Source: Timema cristinae (taxonomy: Eukaryota > Arthropoda > Insecta > Phasmatodea > Timematidae). Taken from it: DNA of 64,000 nt. Location: positions 18,391,928 to 18,455,927 of the forward strand of contig JBCFYV010000001.1 in the NCBI GenBank assembly GCA_039000515.1, given 5' to 3'. Shown here piece after piece: positions 35,735 to 46,382 of the stretch. Within the stretch, counting starts at the first letter, position 1. Each line of letters opens with the position of its first letter. A program made the position numbers and the translations under genes. Under the pieces are notes generated by a model. The model was not told the origin of the DNA. It searched no databases and was given only the letters and a program-made list of their open reading frames with translations.

Positions 35735-36362
35735 CTTTATCATGGCCCCTTGGAATTGCAAGGAACAGTAAAATTTGTCTATTTATGCTGATGAAAATTG
35801 ATTTATTATGCTAGAACTTAGAGAAAATGTAACCCAAATTGTTTTGAAGAGAGAGTAAATAAATTCAGGAAAAACCATCCGCAGAATACATACTACCCCC
35901 GATCCGTACCAACACCCATATATATGAGACGCTGTTCATTGTCTGTGCCACCCTCCCCTCCTCTCTCCACCCTATACAGTGATGGTTATTCTCAACTTGG
36001 ATTAGGTTAGGTACTCAAGATGAGGAATGTCAATTTCAAGGAGATATAACAGAATTTAACTGGAAAGGGAAAAAATTAGTGAACATTCCAAAGGGTGAAA
36101 AAAAAAACATCCTCAAGTGTTCGTGCTGGGTATAACGTAATGCTAACCCCTTGGGTCAGATTTTGAACACTTCATTCGTATCACACTGAGCCAACCTTAC
36201 TCTACCGATAGAAGAAATATAAATGATTCTTTATTGACAAATATTGACATAATCTTTTATGAATATATTTCCTGATAATTTAGAATATTATATTATGTTA
36301 TTATTCTTTAAACAGTGAAAAGCTAAAATAGTCGTTTTAAAAACAAAGAATTTGGTATTTAT

Positions 36363-36368
<6 letters not shown>
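35732..36368. other. Unique DNA
   Basis: Nothing recognised. Confidence 0.5.

Positions 36369-36420
<52 letters not shown>
36369..36420. repeat. Compound (AT)n(AG)n microsatellite
   Basis: AT at 36369-36402, then AG to 36420. Confidence 0.98.
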
Positions 36421-36439
36421 CGCTAAACCAAACGCAACT

Positions 36440-36535
36440 ACTAAAACAATATTTGATTTATTTTGAGCAAATAATATTTGTAGTTAAAACTGAGAGAAAT
36501 ACTATGCTCAGCTCCCTCCCACACCATCATACTGC
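36440..36535 (+). mobile_element. TTAA-MITE, right-arm fragment
   Basis: aacaatatttgatttatttt, a gagcaaataatatttgtagt block, aaatactatgctcag and tccctcccacaccatc match the outer right arm. The AT/AG microsatellite sits where the centre would be. Confidence 0.65.
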
Positions 36536-37500
36536 ACATAATTTTGAATCCCCTTTCAGGATACATTTTTCAAAGAAACCAGGATACAAAAAGTTACTAT
36601 AATCAGAAGATCTCCTTAAACCATTAGTTTTCCTCTCCCCCCCCCCCCTCCTCTTTTCAAGTCTGCCAAAGAACTGGTAAAAGAAAAAGTTTAATTATCA
36701 AATCTCAATAGCGATAAAATAAAATTTAAACCAAATGGGATGAAGCGTAGAAAAGTGCAAGGAGGTTAGGGGAGGGGTATAAACCACATGAAGAAAAATA
36801 ACACTTCTCTTTGGTTTGACACGGATTTTATGAAGAGGGTTGAGAAGGGGGACAGGTCGAAATTTCACGACATTAATCTAAGGACTATTTTTTTATTCTC
36901 CCTTCTACGTCTCCAACGACACACATGGTTGGTTCTAAATGCGTGCATAATATCTAACCCCCCTCTTGCCCCCCCCCCCCCTCTCGCCTTGGTACCTAGG
37001 TGGTGTGCGATACTATGGAAGGTGCTCCCAAGCTAATTTATCCACCAGACCGCAGACTAACACTGATAAAAGACCCCTTCAGGCGCCTCGCTCGATTAAT
37101 GACTAGAGATTATGTTGGAACCAATCTGGTGGTCGTCAGCGTTTGGACCCTTTTTCATTCCCTGTCGTGTGTGCTACCAACGTATATATGTATATCCATA
37201 CATATATAGAGGCTGTATATGTGCGTGTATGTAAAGGTGAAACGGCTAAGCAGTTTACTCCTTAGGGAATGGAAAGGCCTGTTTTCGTTTTATGTAGAGA
37301 AAAGTGCTGATTGATGCAATATTGTAGAGAATCACGCAGCAATGAACTGCTTGAATGTTTTTGAAGAATCATTGTGAGGGGGGGCAGAAAATGCCACGAT
37401 CGATAACTATATCACTAGAGTTCCATTTTATTGGCCAACTTATGATATCATTCCCCGACTTACAAACTAATTTAACTATACAAAAAAAAAACGCATTGGT
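36536..37500. other. Unique DNA with C runs (about 36638-36650 and 36969-36981)
   Basis: Frames 36788-37036 and 37000-37209 overlap a C run. No domain or intron signal supports them. Confidence 0.45.
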
Positions 37501-37504
37501 GATA

Positions 37505-37570
37505 GTGTGGTCTAAAGCACAGGTTCTTAAACTGTAGGTCGTGTCCTTCCCAAGAGGTCATAAAAATATT
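37505..37570 (+). mobile_element. Possible hAT-like terminus
   Basis: acaggttcttaaactgtagg then tcgtgtccttcccaagaggt resembles the cagNggttctcaaac start frequent in hAT elements. No right end or TSD was found. Confidence 0.3.
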
Positions 37571-37814
37571 AAGTGATGGGAGGGTCACAGAAAACATTGG
37601 CTAACGTTAGTAACGTGATGCAAAAATTCAAATCCCAATATTATACGATGGACTGAGTTCCTGACTACCGTTGTGGTCAATATACCTGAGTGGACCATGG
37701 ATATACGGTAGCATTGTTGTACTATTGCGTCAATCTGTCGGCAAAAAAAAAAATTGAAGCCCTTAGGATTTGAGAGAGCGGACAAAAACTTTGTTTTAAA
37801 CTAATCATTCTCAC
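37571..37814. other. Unique DNA
   Basis: Nothing recognised. May be the interior of the preceding possible hAT. Confidence 0.4.
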
Positions 37815-37869
37815 TTAAGTCGGGAGTGTAGGAAATTTGAGAAAAGTTCGGTGTTATTGCAATTTTTAT

Positions 37870-38883
37870 AGAGGGGGCGCTCAAGTAATACGTAAGTACT
37901 TTAAAGGAGGTAACAGGTTCGAGCTTTTTTATTTTTGCTGATAAGGGGGAGGGGTCAGAACAATGCTTACGTAAGAGAGAGTAAGATGGGCAAAATTTAG
38001 GGAGGGCACATAGCAAGCCACTTGGATTTCCGGCAGCTACGGACAGCAATGAAGATGCTGAGTGGCTAAACAAGGAAGAAATGGAGAAGCGTATACAAGT
38101 AAACAAAGTTTGGACATTGATCATTGGATTAAATTGAGCTTAGGGTGTTTTTATAAATATAATATTCATATATTCACTAATAATACTATTTGTATAACTT
38201 CAATTAAAATTAATTAAAACGTTAAACTTTTATAATGTTATTATTATTATTATTATATTGCACCGCGTCTTACTACCCGTTCGGGTTATACGCACTTACG
38301 CTAATGTGTAATGGTAGGGTGATTGTGAGATGAAATGAAGGACCTACAGTTTAACGTGGAATCCGAACCACGGTGGCAGCCTGGCATTCCCCACATTCAC
38401 AAGATGTCTTGTCAGAGGTGAAGGAAGGGTTTGGAAATCAGATAAATATGTGCCGGGACCGAGGATTGAACCCCGGCCGCCAGCACAGAAGTCAGACACC
38501 TTACCCCTAGACCACCAGGTCACCGTTTTATAATGTGATAACTGGTTTTAGTTTTACCCGTTCAATAAATTTAATTTCATTGTACACCAGTGTAAATTGT
38601 CAATTATTTCACAATAATAATTTACAGCTCTATGTTAATAATAACCATTAATTTATAAATTACATTAATTTTTAATTTTTGTATCATTATGTACCTAGGC
38701 AAAATTTCATGAAAAAAAGAATGGTTATTCCTGTGAAAAAATGGAAAGAGTTGACAAATATTATGTAAGCAAGAAGGGGGGGGGGGGGCCGTGTCAGGCA
38801 TTTGCTTATTTTTGATTACTAAAGGGAGGTAGGATTTAAAAATGTCCCAAAATGTGCTTACGTAATACTCGAATGCACCCAGA
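37870..38883 (+). mobile_element. 1-kb inverted-repeat element with 3-bp TSD
   Basis: The element at 37873-38880 begins gggggcgctcaagtaatacg and ends in the complement of gggtgcattcgagtattacg, flanked by aga at 37870-37872 and 38881-38883. A second inner cttacgtaag or cttacataat motif lies about 90 bp in from each end. The minus frame 37801-38124 crosses the junction and is not a gene. No transposase is visible. The superfamily is not assigned. Confidence 0.8.
38228..38536 (-). mobile_element. SINE-B with 11-bp TSD, nested in the 1-kb element
   Basis: A full-length minus-strand copy with (TTA)n at left and head at right. The perfect TSD ttttataatgt is at 38228-38238 and 38526-38536. It is the innermost of three insertions. 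Confidence 0.95.
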
Positions 38884-39264
38884 GAATCATTTTTCTGGCC
38901 AAAATAAATAAAGTATTTATTTTTTCATTAGAAACATATCGTTTAAGTTTCTTCACGCAGTAATATCAACAGTTTTTGAATAATATCTGTTAAGGGTGTC
39001 CTGGAATTTAATGACAACCTTTTCTCTTCATTTAAAAAGTTTCTCATTTAATGCTGCTATGCTCATGACAGATATTCAACAACTGTTGATATCACCATGG
39101 TAAGAAAATTAAACTCTTATGTTTCTACTGGAACAACATTTTATTTATTTTGGCAAAATAAAAGTTTTGAAAAACCCTGGAAATGAACTGACCTTTAATT
39201 CTCTTCCCCTACACTCCTAACTTAAGATCTCATTAGGTCCCACTGATTGCCACATATATCAGGA

Positions 39265-39420
39265 AGGTACATATCAATTTTCATAGAAAGAACCTTATTT
39301 GACAGATGGAAAATCTACTAAATTAAATTATCTTTTACTTATTCATATGTCAAGTCATGTGATCTGCAACTGTTACTTTTGATAGATAGTCTATTATATA
39401 TTATTATTAGGTGTTCTGTC
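39265..39420 (+). repeat. Dispersed repeat R2
   Basis: attttcatagaaagaacctt, ttattcatatgtcaagtcat and ttttgatagatagtctatta in order. It starts about 40 bp right of a TTAA-MITE. Confidence 0.6.
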
Positions 39421-39744
39421 TCATGACATGTCCATTCCTATTGTCAGTGAACATAGACCGCCAATGCATCCTGTCCTCTGCCTCATCCTTCAGCTCTCAT
39501 AACATTTCTTCTTTCCTTCAAGATATACAATATTTAAATTAATATAAAATTCAGAATCTATGAAATCAGTTACACTCATGTAAAATAAAAAGGGCAAAGA
39601 GCCGTATTTTGATAAGTTTTCTATTTTGGCTGTTAAATCCCTACTTTTACAACTTACAAGTTTTAAAACTATTACAATAAACTATTTTCATTACAGATTT
39701 TTTGACAAATAAACGGAATCATATTCCTTACATTACAATTTTCT
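39421..39744. other. Unique DNA
   Basis: The ttattaggtgttctgtctca block at 39402-39421 resembles ttattaggtattctgtcttt near 44756, but nothing longer was established. Confidence 0.4.
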
Positions 39745-39992
39745 TAGCATCACATCTAACTATCCACTAGGGCTATACGTTTATGTATTAATTACGCTTA
39801 TTGACTAGAGTTGAGGAGGATTTCATTTAAAGGATGTGTACCCTCATTTGCTTGACGCGAGAGAGTGGAAAAACCATTTATGAAAAAATTACCCTCATTA
39901 CACCCGACCAGGCTTCAACTACAATCACCCCGTCATCAGCAGTTTAGTCTATTGCGAGGGTAGCACCTTAGATCATGCGGCCACTGAAGTGG
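39745..39992 (-). mobile_element. SINE-C, full length, diverged
   Basis: Diverged tail at left; head complement of gtggccgcatgatctaaggt at right, followed by acttcagtgg-type sequence. Confidence 0.85.
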
Positions 39993-40635
39993 GTCTATAA
40001 TTAGGTGTTTCATAAAAAAAATTCGACTGATGTTATAATCGTACACACACACAAAAACACAAACACACATGCACCCAATGAAAAAGAAACACCTGATATG
40101 AATTATATTTTTAAGGAAGTCAAGTAAGTATAGAAGATAAAAAAAACCAACACATAATCAATTGACTCCTCAAATAACCCTCCATTTTACCTTGTAACGT
40201 ACGTTTATACCTCCCCATTCTTCTTACCACCCCTCCTTCCCTCCTTTGCGCAGTCATGAAAAGAAGATGTATAGTGTGGTATCATGTCAAGATGATGTAT
40301 AGCACAAGAAGAGAGAAAAAAAAGACACCCCCCCTCCCTCCCGGCCCGTTTCTAACACAATAATGAAACTTCCAAGAAAGAACACAGTTTTTGCGGTTAG
40401 CGCTAGCATCGTCAAACCAGAATAAAACGGACTGACTCTACTCCCTCTCCAGCACTTCATCCAACAAGAGTAATAATTTTCTCGTACGATATATTTTTGG
40501 CCGTTAGTCTGCTTGAGTTGGCAAGAGGAAGGCTCCTACGCGCGCAACAGATTGTTGTCGACAAAGTAGTGTTAGGATTTATCAACAGACTGCAGACTAA
40601 AAAAACCTCTTTAATAAATATTTTATTGTATTGAT
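39993..40635. other. Unique DNA; 40380-40600 less AT-rich
   Basis: Contains gttagcgctagcatcgtcaa and ctcctacgcgcgcaacagat in the 40380-40600 part. No ORF or repeat. Candidate regulatory block by composition only. CA-rich at 40043-40075. Confidence 0.35.
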
Positions 40636-40906
40636 TAATTGTGTCTGACCCGCCTCGGTGGCGTAGTTGGCTAACGTGCTAGTCGTGTTGAGCTCGACTG
40701 CTGAGGACGGGGAGATCGAGGTTCGAATCTCAGTCGGATGAACTGGGGGTGGTTTTTCCTAAATGGTTTTACACTCTACCTCCACCCAAATGCGGGTTCA
40801 CTTCCTCTAATTCAACCTTCCCAATTCCTAATCCATTACAATAATTAGTACTTAATTAAAGCGTATAAGCGTAGTATGACGCAGTGCTAAAAATAATAAT
40901 TGTGTC
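40636..40906 (+). mobile_element. SINE-A with 10-bp TSD, near-complete head
   Basis: Head acccgcctcggtggcgtagt with box A, box B gaggttcgaatctcag, common body. The tail has local damage: the hairpin is replaced by agcgtataagcgtagtatga. The TSD taattgtgtc is at 40636-40645 and 40897-40906. Confidence 0.93.
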
Positions 40907-41771
40907 AAACTTTTTTAATAGAAACTTATCAATTTAAACTTTAAAGCATAAGAATAACGGTTTCTACCGTTTACGATATTTAGAAGCTTTATTTTAAATT
41001 ATAATCATGTCAATCGCTCTTTGGCACGACCAAATAGAGGGAACTTCCTGCTCTAATACATATTATTAATATATTGTGATGTCCATATTTACAGAAAAGG
41101 GAAACATGTATACATTTTGTTAAACATTTGCATTTATAATTTTAAAATAAAAGGAAACCCTAATTAAAGTAATAATCCAACATTTAAGGAAAGTATCCAA
41201 AAATGTTTGATTAAGAACTATGAACCGCAAATTTCACTGAGTAGAGTAATTTCCAAAATAAAACCCTTCTAAGTTAATATTCATAAAATCATGGCCTTGC
41301 CTTAACATCAGAATATAACAATACAGGGCTTATAAACGAACTTAACTTTTACAAACAAAAAGACCAGGTACATTTCTACACACAAATATAATATTAATAG
41401 CCTATATACATCTGAGACTGGAATAAATTTAAATCTCAAATACATTTGATTCTATATTTTAAGTAACTGAATAAAGCTGATTAATTAATTTTAAAATAAA
41501 TAAAAATAATTTAGGCCTATTTCACAACTGTTCTCCATTATACTACTTTTCAGCCACTAATAAAGAATTTTATTTTTATTTTTTTTTTGAAATTTTTAAA
41601 ACTAATTGATTATGTATATAATACTTTTCTTTATCAGAATACTAGAAAATATATTTCTCTATTTAGATTTGAGTTAAACTAGTAGTTATATACTATTTTA
41701 TAAAGGTCCTTGGTTTAAATCTTAATCAGGGTCCGAGAGAATATCTATTATATATGTTCTAAATTTATTTT
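40907..41771. other. AT-rich DNA
   Basis: Nothing recognised. Confidence 0.5.
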
Positions 41772-42325
41772 TAGCACCTCGTCTTAGTTTCCATTCGGGC
41801 CATTCGCTTGTGTAATAATTACTTGAATATGCTAGGAATGAGGAAGGCTGAATTTAGAGGAAGTGTGTCTGCATTAGCGTGTAGAAAACCTAGAGAACCA
41901 CCAAGGCCGTAGTCAGGGGTGGATTGGGGGTTAACCCCTCCCCACAAAAATTTTATAAATAAGATATATATGGCTTTATTTATGGTTCTAACAATCTAAA
42001 ATTGAGGTAAAAGTACAAAATAGGGGGCTGTGTTACCATGAAAAGCCTACATAAAACTTCTAAAGGTGTTTAGTATTTAGAAATTTTGTATAGCCTTTGG
42101 AATTTAGGGAGTTCTGGTGCCATAATACATAGCATTTTTTCAAGCCTCCTGCAATTGGGGGATGTGCCCAGAACCTTCCCCCACCCCCCTGAGATTATTG
42201 TCTGGCTACGGCCTTGGGAACCATTTTGGAAAAAAGTCCTTAATACACTTGACCGAGATTCGAGCCCCAACCACCCATCGTCGGCAGTCCATTCTATTGC
42301 AATAATTTGTCCACATAAGTGAGTC
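41772..42325 (-). mobile_element. SINE-C split by a 317-bp MITE
   Basis: The tail side is at 41772-41900 and the body plus head resume at 42218 (gaaccattttggaaaaaagt). Joined, they read as the common SINE body. Confidence 0.82.
41895..42223 (+). mobile_element. MITE with ccaaggccgtag ends and 6-bp TSD
   Basis: The element at 41901-42217 starts ccaaggccgtagtcag and ends ctggctacggccttgg. The TSD gaacca is at 41895-41900 and 42218-42223, and the filled SINE site confirms the limits. The interior has G-rich and C-rich patches next to the ends and no coding content. Superfamily not assigned. Confidence 0.85.
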
Positions 42326-42327
42326 CG

Positions 42328-42617
42328 TTTTAGATTTATTTTTTATTTTATTTAGCACCGCGTCTTACTACCCGTTTAGGTTATACGCTTAAGTACTAAC
42401 TACGCTAATGGATTAAGGAATTGGGAAATTGATTTTAGAGGAAGTGAACCTGAATTTGCGTGGAGGGAGAGTGGAAAACCATTTAGGACCCCCCCCCCCC
42501 CCCCCCCCAGTTCAACTGACCAAGATTCAAGCCCCGATCTCTCCGTCCTCGGCAGTCGAGCTCAACACGACTTTCGCGTTAGCTAACTACGCCACCGAGA
42601 GGGTGTCTTTAGATTTA
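42328..42617 (-). mobile_element. SINE-A with 10-bp TSD and a 20-C run
   Basis: A full-length minus-strand copy. The C-rich spot of the body has grown to 20 C at 42489-42508. The TSD tttagattta is at 42328-42337 and 42608-42617. Confidence 0.92.
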
Positions 42618-42694
42618 ATTGAGAATAATTCACATAGGACCTTTACAGGCATTGGATGAGGAAAATATAAACCTTTGTTAGTGAACACGCCAAC

Positions 42695-42865
42695 CAAGGC
42701 GTAGGTCTCGTCTGTATTGCTGGTGACGGGGAAGTCATAGCTATAAACCCGGTGGAATGTACTGAGAGTGATTCTCAATAAATAATATTTCTCACTCAGA
42801 GCAAACATAAAACATCCTGTAAAATTGTTTTTAAAATTCAACCTTCTTCATGCTGGTAATCCAGG
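42695..42865 (+). mobile_element. SINE-C fragment, scrambled
   Basis: aaggcgtaggtctcgtctgt, gtgacggggaag, tggaatgtactgagagtga and aaattcaaccttcttcatgc are SINE-C pieces in order, with an unrelated stretch between. The tail is absent. Confidence 0.6.
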
Positions 42866-43584
42866 CGGGTGTCAAACCACGGAACAAAACAAACAAATTG
42901 TAAATAATAAATTCTTAGAATCCTAACACCCCTTTCTCTACTTCTATCATAAAAAGTTGTTTTTATACAAGAGATGGTGATTGAGCTGTAGCTAGTATAA
43001 AGTAATTGTGGACGAACCGAACTAAACCAACCGATGAAATGTAGGTTACCTTGAGACCCGTAACAACCACAAGAGAGACAACAACAATGACGTCGTGGGG
43101 CAGATCCCGGGGCAGTGCGCGCGTGATGAAAGTGAAACTATTTCACTGGAACTCTCCTTTAACCCCCCTTCCTCCTCACCAACCTTAACTCACCAACCTC
43201 ACCAGCCCACTCCCCCCCTAGCGCACCTTTAACGAAAGATTATATCTCTAGTAAAAAAATAATGCCGACTAATAAAAAATGGTTACGTTAGACACTTTTT
43301 AACTGTAAATGTCAGGTTCGTGAAAATACATGGGACCCTCCTTTTAGGATGAATCAGGTTAAGGTGGTTTTAAAACAGCAATGTTTATGAGTTCCGGATT
43401 CCTAATGTGGTAAGAGCGTTTGTCCTCTCTTTATTGTTTTATGGTTAACTGAGTGTGTCACTTAATATTCGTATAAAAGTCTAATTCTATTGTAGACCTA
43501 CATTTGATAAGATGATTAAAAAAGGATATAGAAATAATAGAACGCCTTTAAAGAAAACTGACCTACTAAAATTAAAAATATATG
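42866..43584. other. Unique DNA; 43010-43250 G+C-richer
   Basis: Includes aatgacgtcgtggggcagat and gggcagtgcgcgcgtgatga, then pyrimidine-rich DNA. A CRE-like tgacgtcg is present, but no promoter can be claimed. Confidence 0.35.
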
Positions 43585-44151
43585 TATATATTTATATTAC
43601 TTTTGACTAAAATAAATAAAATATATTGTTAGTACATTAGACCCATGGCTTCTTTGTGCTAACTGACAGCTCACATCTGACAGATGACGGCTTTGAAAAG
43701 ATACCAGATAAAATTATGTATTCCTACGCCGATCCATATGATCTGCAAAAACATGTGTTTAGCATCTGTCACTTCTGACGGTCAAAATGTAGGTATATAC
43801 CTAAATGTTGACTGTCAGAAGTCAGCTGTTAGCTGTCAGTCAGGACCAAAGAAGCCACGGGGCTACTGTATAAGAGTTTAGTTTTCTTCACGTGGTGATA
43901 TCACCAGTTGTTAAATATGTCATTCGCATAGCAAAATTAGTTGAGATGCTCTTTATAGGAAGAGAAAAAGTTGTCATTAAATTCCAGGGCACCTTTTACA
44001 GATATCAAAGAAATGTTAAGACCCCCATGTGAAAAAAATTAAACTCTAGTTGTAATGAAGCAATATTTGATTTATTTTGCACAAAAAAAGGGTTTGCTAG
44101 ACAAATTTAAAAAACTGGCATTTTCTCAGGTTTTCTACATCACCACCTTAA
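43585..44151 (-). mobile_element. TTAA-MITE split by TA-MITE, loop inverted
   Basis: The left arm (ttttgactaaaataaataaa near 43600) runs to TA at 43634 and resumes after 43868. The loop reads cattcgcatagcaaaattag, i.e. inverted. Right end catcaccacc before TTAA at 44148-44151. The far left end is not resolved. Confidence 0.85.
43633..43870 (+). mobile_element. TA-MITE, copy 2
   Basis: The element at 43635-43868 (234 bp) lies between TA at 43633-43634 and 43869-43870, in opposite orientation to 10288-10522. Right end rule: gccacggggctactg. Its filled site is the cagTAgaaaca part of the TTAA-MITE arm, which confirms TA duplication. The open frame 43684-43881 leaves the element and is not a gene. 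Confidence 0.92.
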
Positions 44152-44199
44152 AACTTAAAGTGAGTGTTCGTTTGTTAAAATATGTTAAGCCGTTTTCTC

Positions 44200-44470
44200 G
44201 TAGTTCCAACTACCGGAAATGAGCTTATCAAATTATATCTCTATAAAATATTAATAAATTTATATGTATTTATAAATGTGTTATATACATGTAATATTTT
44301 ATATACAAACAATATGTATAATATGTGTATGTATGTGTCTATATACACATATTTTTAAATTTATGTCTACATATTATATATATATATGTATTTATCAATG
44401 TATATTTAAAAATTATATATGTATATATACATAATTTTTATGGGTATTAATACAAATCTCTTGAAAATTT
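44200..44470. repeat. TA-rich simple-sequence tract
   Basis: Many TATATA, TGTATA and TATGTA variants, adjoining the 3' end of the next SINE-C, as at 13855-14065. Confidence 0.75.
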
Positions 44471-44485
44471 TATTTAATGTATACG

Positions 44486-44705
44486 TGCTATGTCTTACTA
44501 CCCAAATAGGTTATCCACATATTCACACTAATCGGTTAAGGTTGATAACGGTAGATATTATAGGTGGTGTACTCGCATTTGTGTGAAGGTAGAGTGTGAA
44601 ACCAATAAGTAAAAACCCATCCTAATTACACTCGACTGTGATTCAAACCACGACATACTATGTAAGACTAGACTAATACATTTGCCCGCGTTTACAAAGG
44701 TTGTG
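44486..44705 (-). mobile_element. SINE-C, diverged
   Basis: Tail tgctatgtcttactacccaa at left, then cgcatttgtgtgaaggtaga, then head remnant. The B box is decayed (gtgattcaaaccacg). Confidence 0.75.
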
Positions 44706-44863
44706 GGTTGTTATGATTTTAAAAATATACAAAACCAGGTTGGGTGATTTTATTTTATTAGGTATTCTGTCTTTCAACAGGTCCATTGACTTGTTCATAT
44801 TGAGATCGCTAGCATGATTTTTCTTATTGACAGATTCCTTTTACTTTCAGGAGAGAGCTGTAT

Positions 44864-45365
44864 CGTGATCGTAAAAAAAAAAAAAGTTGTTTTCACGATG
44901 TCATCTGTGTGATAGTCCCTCTGTCTGTCCATCCATCCAACTGTAAGTATCTGGGCCTAAAGCCTAAACCAAATTTATTATCAATCGGTCTAAAACTTGC
45001 TATCTAGATTCTAGGTATTTCAAAAGGTTCCCCAGAGGAGATTTTGGCCTTAGCTATCTATACCTGAATTTAAGGATAGCTTACTGAAGTCCAAAATGAA
45101 ATTGACTTTATTTTCTCAAAATACGTTCAAACAATTTTTATGAATATTGGTATCTAAATGGCTATTCTCATTTCTCAATGAAATTATTTTGAGGGTACTT
45201 TACATAAGCACAGAAATTTCCAATTTTGATATCTCCTTAACTATTTACGATACGCGATAACTTAACTTAGTAAAGTTGTTGTACTATTAAAATAAAAGTA
45301 TTCTATTTAAAATTTAATTTCATAAAACCAATAATCCAATGAGCTATACGCAAATAAATATTTTT
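44864..45365 (-). repeat. Dispersed repeat R1, minus orientation
   Basis: The complement of this interval shares ordered blocks with 1185-1710, including the ctattggttttat-like start, an aaatagttaaggagata block, tattttgagaaaataaag, the GACAGACAGAG block and acaacttttt. No ORF. Confidence 0.6.
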
Positions 45366-46153
45366 TTTTTATTTGTGAAGGTCTTTGAGAATGTTAAATT
45401 AACTGTTATGCTCTTTGTTGGATAAAGATCTTCCTCTTCTACCAATGTGTCTGTATTAATGAATATTATTTCATTTATGCTCTTTAAATAAGTGTTTCTT
45501 CAACAATGTATATTATTAAATTTCACAAGCCCTGAGAGTTTTTATTAACTATCTTTATTTTAAGATAAAAGAAAGTCCATGAGGGGCATCTTACCATTTA
45601 TTTTATTCAACTATCACAAAAATAAAGAATTTCAGTGTCACTTATAATTATTTACGTTAAGAAATAATAAATTAATCTCAATTAAAACATAAAAATAAAG
45701 GTAGTTAGACAACTAGATCAGTTTTATGAGAGCAAATAACAGCCGTCCTTTAAAACAAAAGTATTTGAAGTCTCTATCTAACCATCTTGACTAAAGAATA
45801 TAGCAGTAATGCAAACCTCACAATCGTGACGTTTAGCAGCAACGTCTGAACACGATCGCACTACGTGTTTATTGGGGCGGAACGATTGTTCGTTAAAAAA
45901 TAGAGATGATTATTAACCATTAAATAAGAATGTAGCTCAACGTCTCACCTGCATATCACATGCTGTGGAATTTAAATTACATTTTTTGAGTTTTTTTTTT
46001 CACTTTTCAGTAGTATCAATGGTATCATACCTTTTTTATGTTTTGTGTTTTTCAATACTTTTGAATCAATTCTACGTTAGTCAGTTGGCTTATAAATAGT
46101 TTAATTTAAGAAAATACTTGTCATAACTTTACAACCCAAATGCTGTAATCAAC
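45366..46153. other. AT-rich DNA
   Basis: A short G+C-richer part is at 45825-45885. Nothing recognised. Confidence 0.5.
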
Positions 46154-46382
46154 AACCAGCTCTCATCTTTTCAACATCTTCCAAATAACAGCTTCAGACT
46201 CTCATATATCAACACCTACTAAATGACAGTTTCAAACTCTCATCTTATCAACACCTACTAAATAATTGTCCAAGACTCTCATATTACCAACCTCTACCAA
46301 ATTATAGTTTCAGACTCTCCTATTATCAATATGTACCAAAAGACAGTTCGAGACCATCATCTTATCGACAGTTTCAGACGAT
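46154..46382 (+). repeat. Minisatellite, 39-bp period, 5-6 copies
   Basis: Each unit starts caacacctactaaat and contains cagtttcagactctcat. Five units in a row measure 38-40 bp. Diverged between units. Confidence 0.85.

Larger units (their letters stand above)
37815..39225 (+). mobile_element. TTAA-MITE split by a 1-kb inserted element
   Basis: TTAA at 37815-37818 and 39222-39225. The left end (37819-37869) stops at gcaatttttat and the copy resumes at 38884 (gaatcatttttctggcc). Removing 37873-38880 and one aga restores a normal MITE arm. The remaining centre has the intact block gatattcaacaactgttga. Confidence 0.9.

Noticed and set aside
36788..37209. Two overlapping plus-strand frames that might be an exon
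   Set aside because: They overlap in different frames around a C run, without splice context or domain evidence.
37801..38124. 107-codon minus-strand frame
   Set aside because: Crosses the junction between a TTAA-MITE and an inserted element, so it cannot be an ancestral gene.
43684..43881. Two similar short proteins (here and 10263-10472 minus) suggesting a conserved gene
   Set aside because: Both lie in copies of the same 235-bp TA-MITE and run beyond its ends. Similarity follows from shared DNA, and the element has no coding features.
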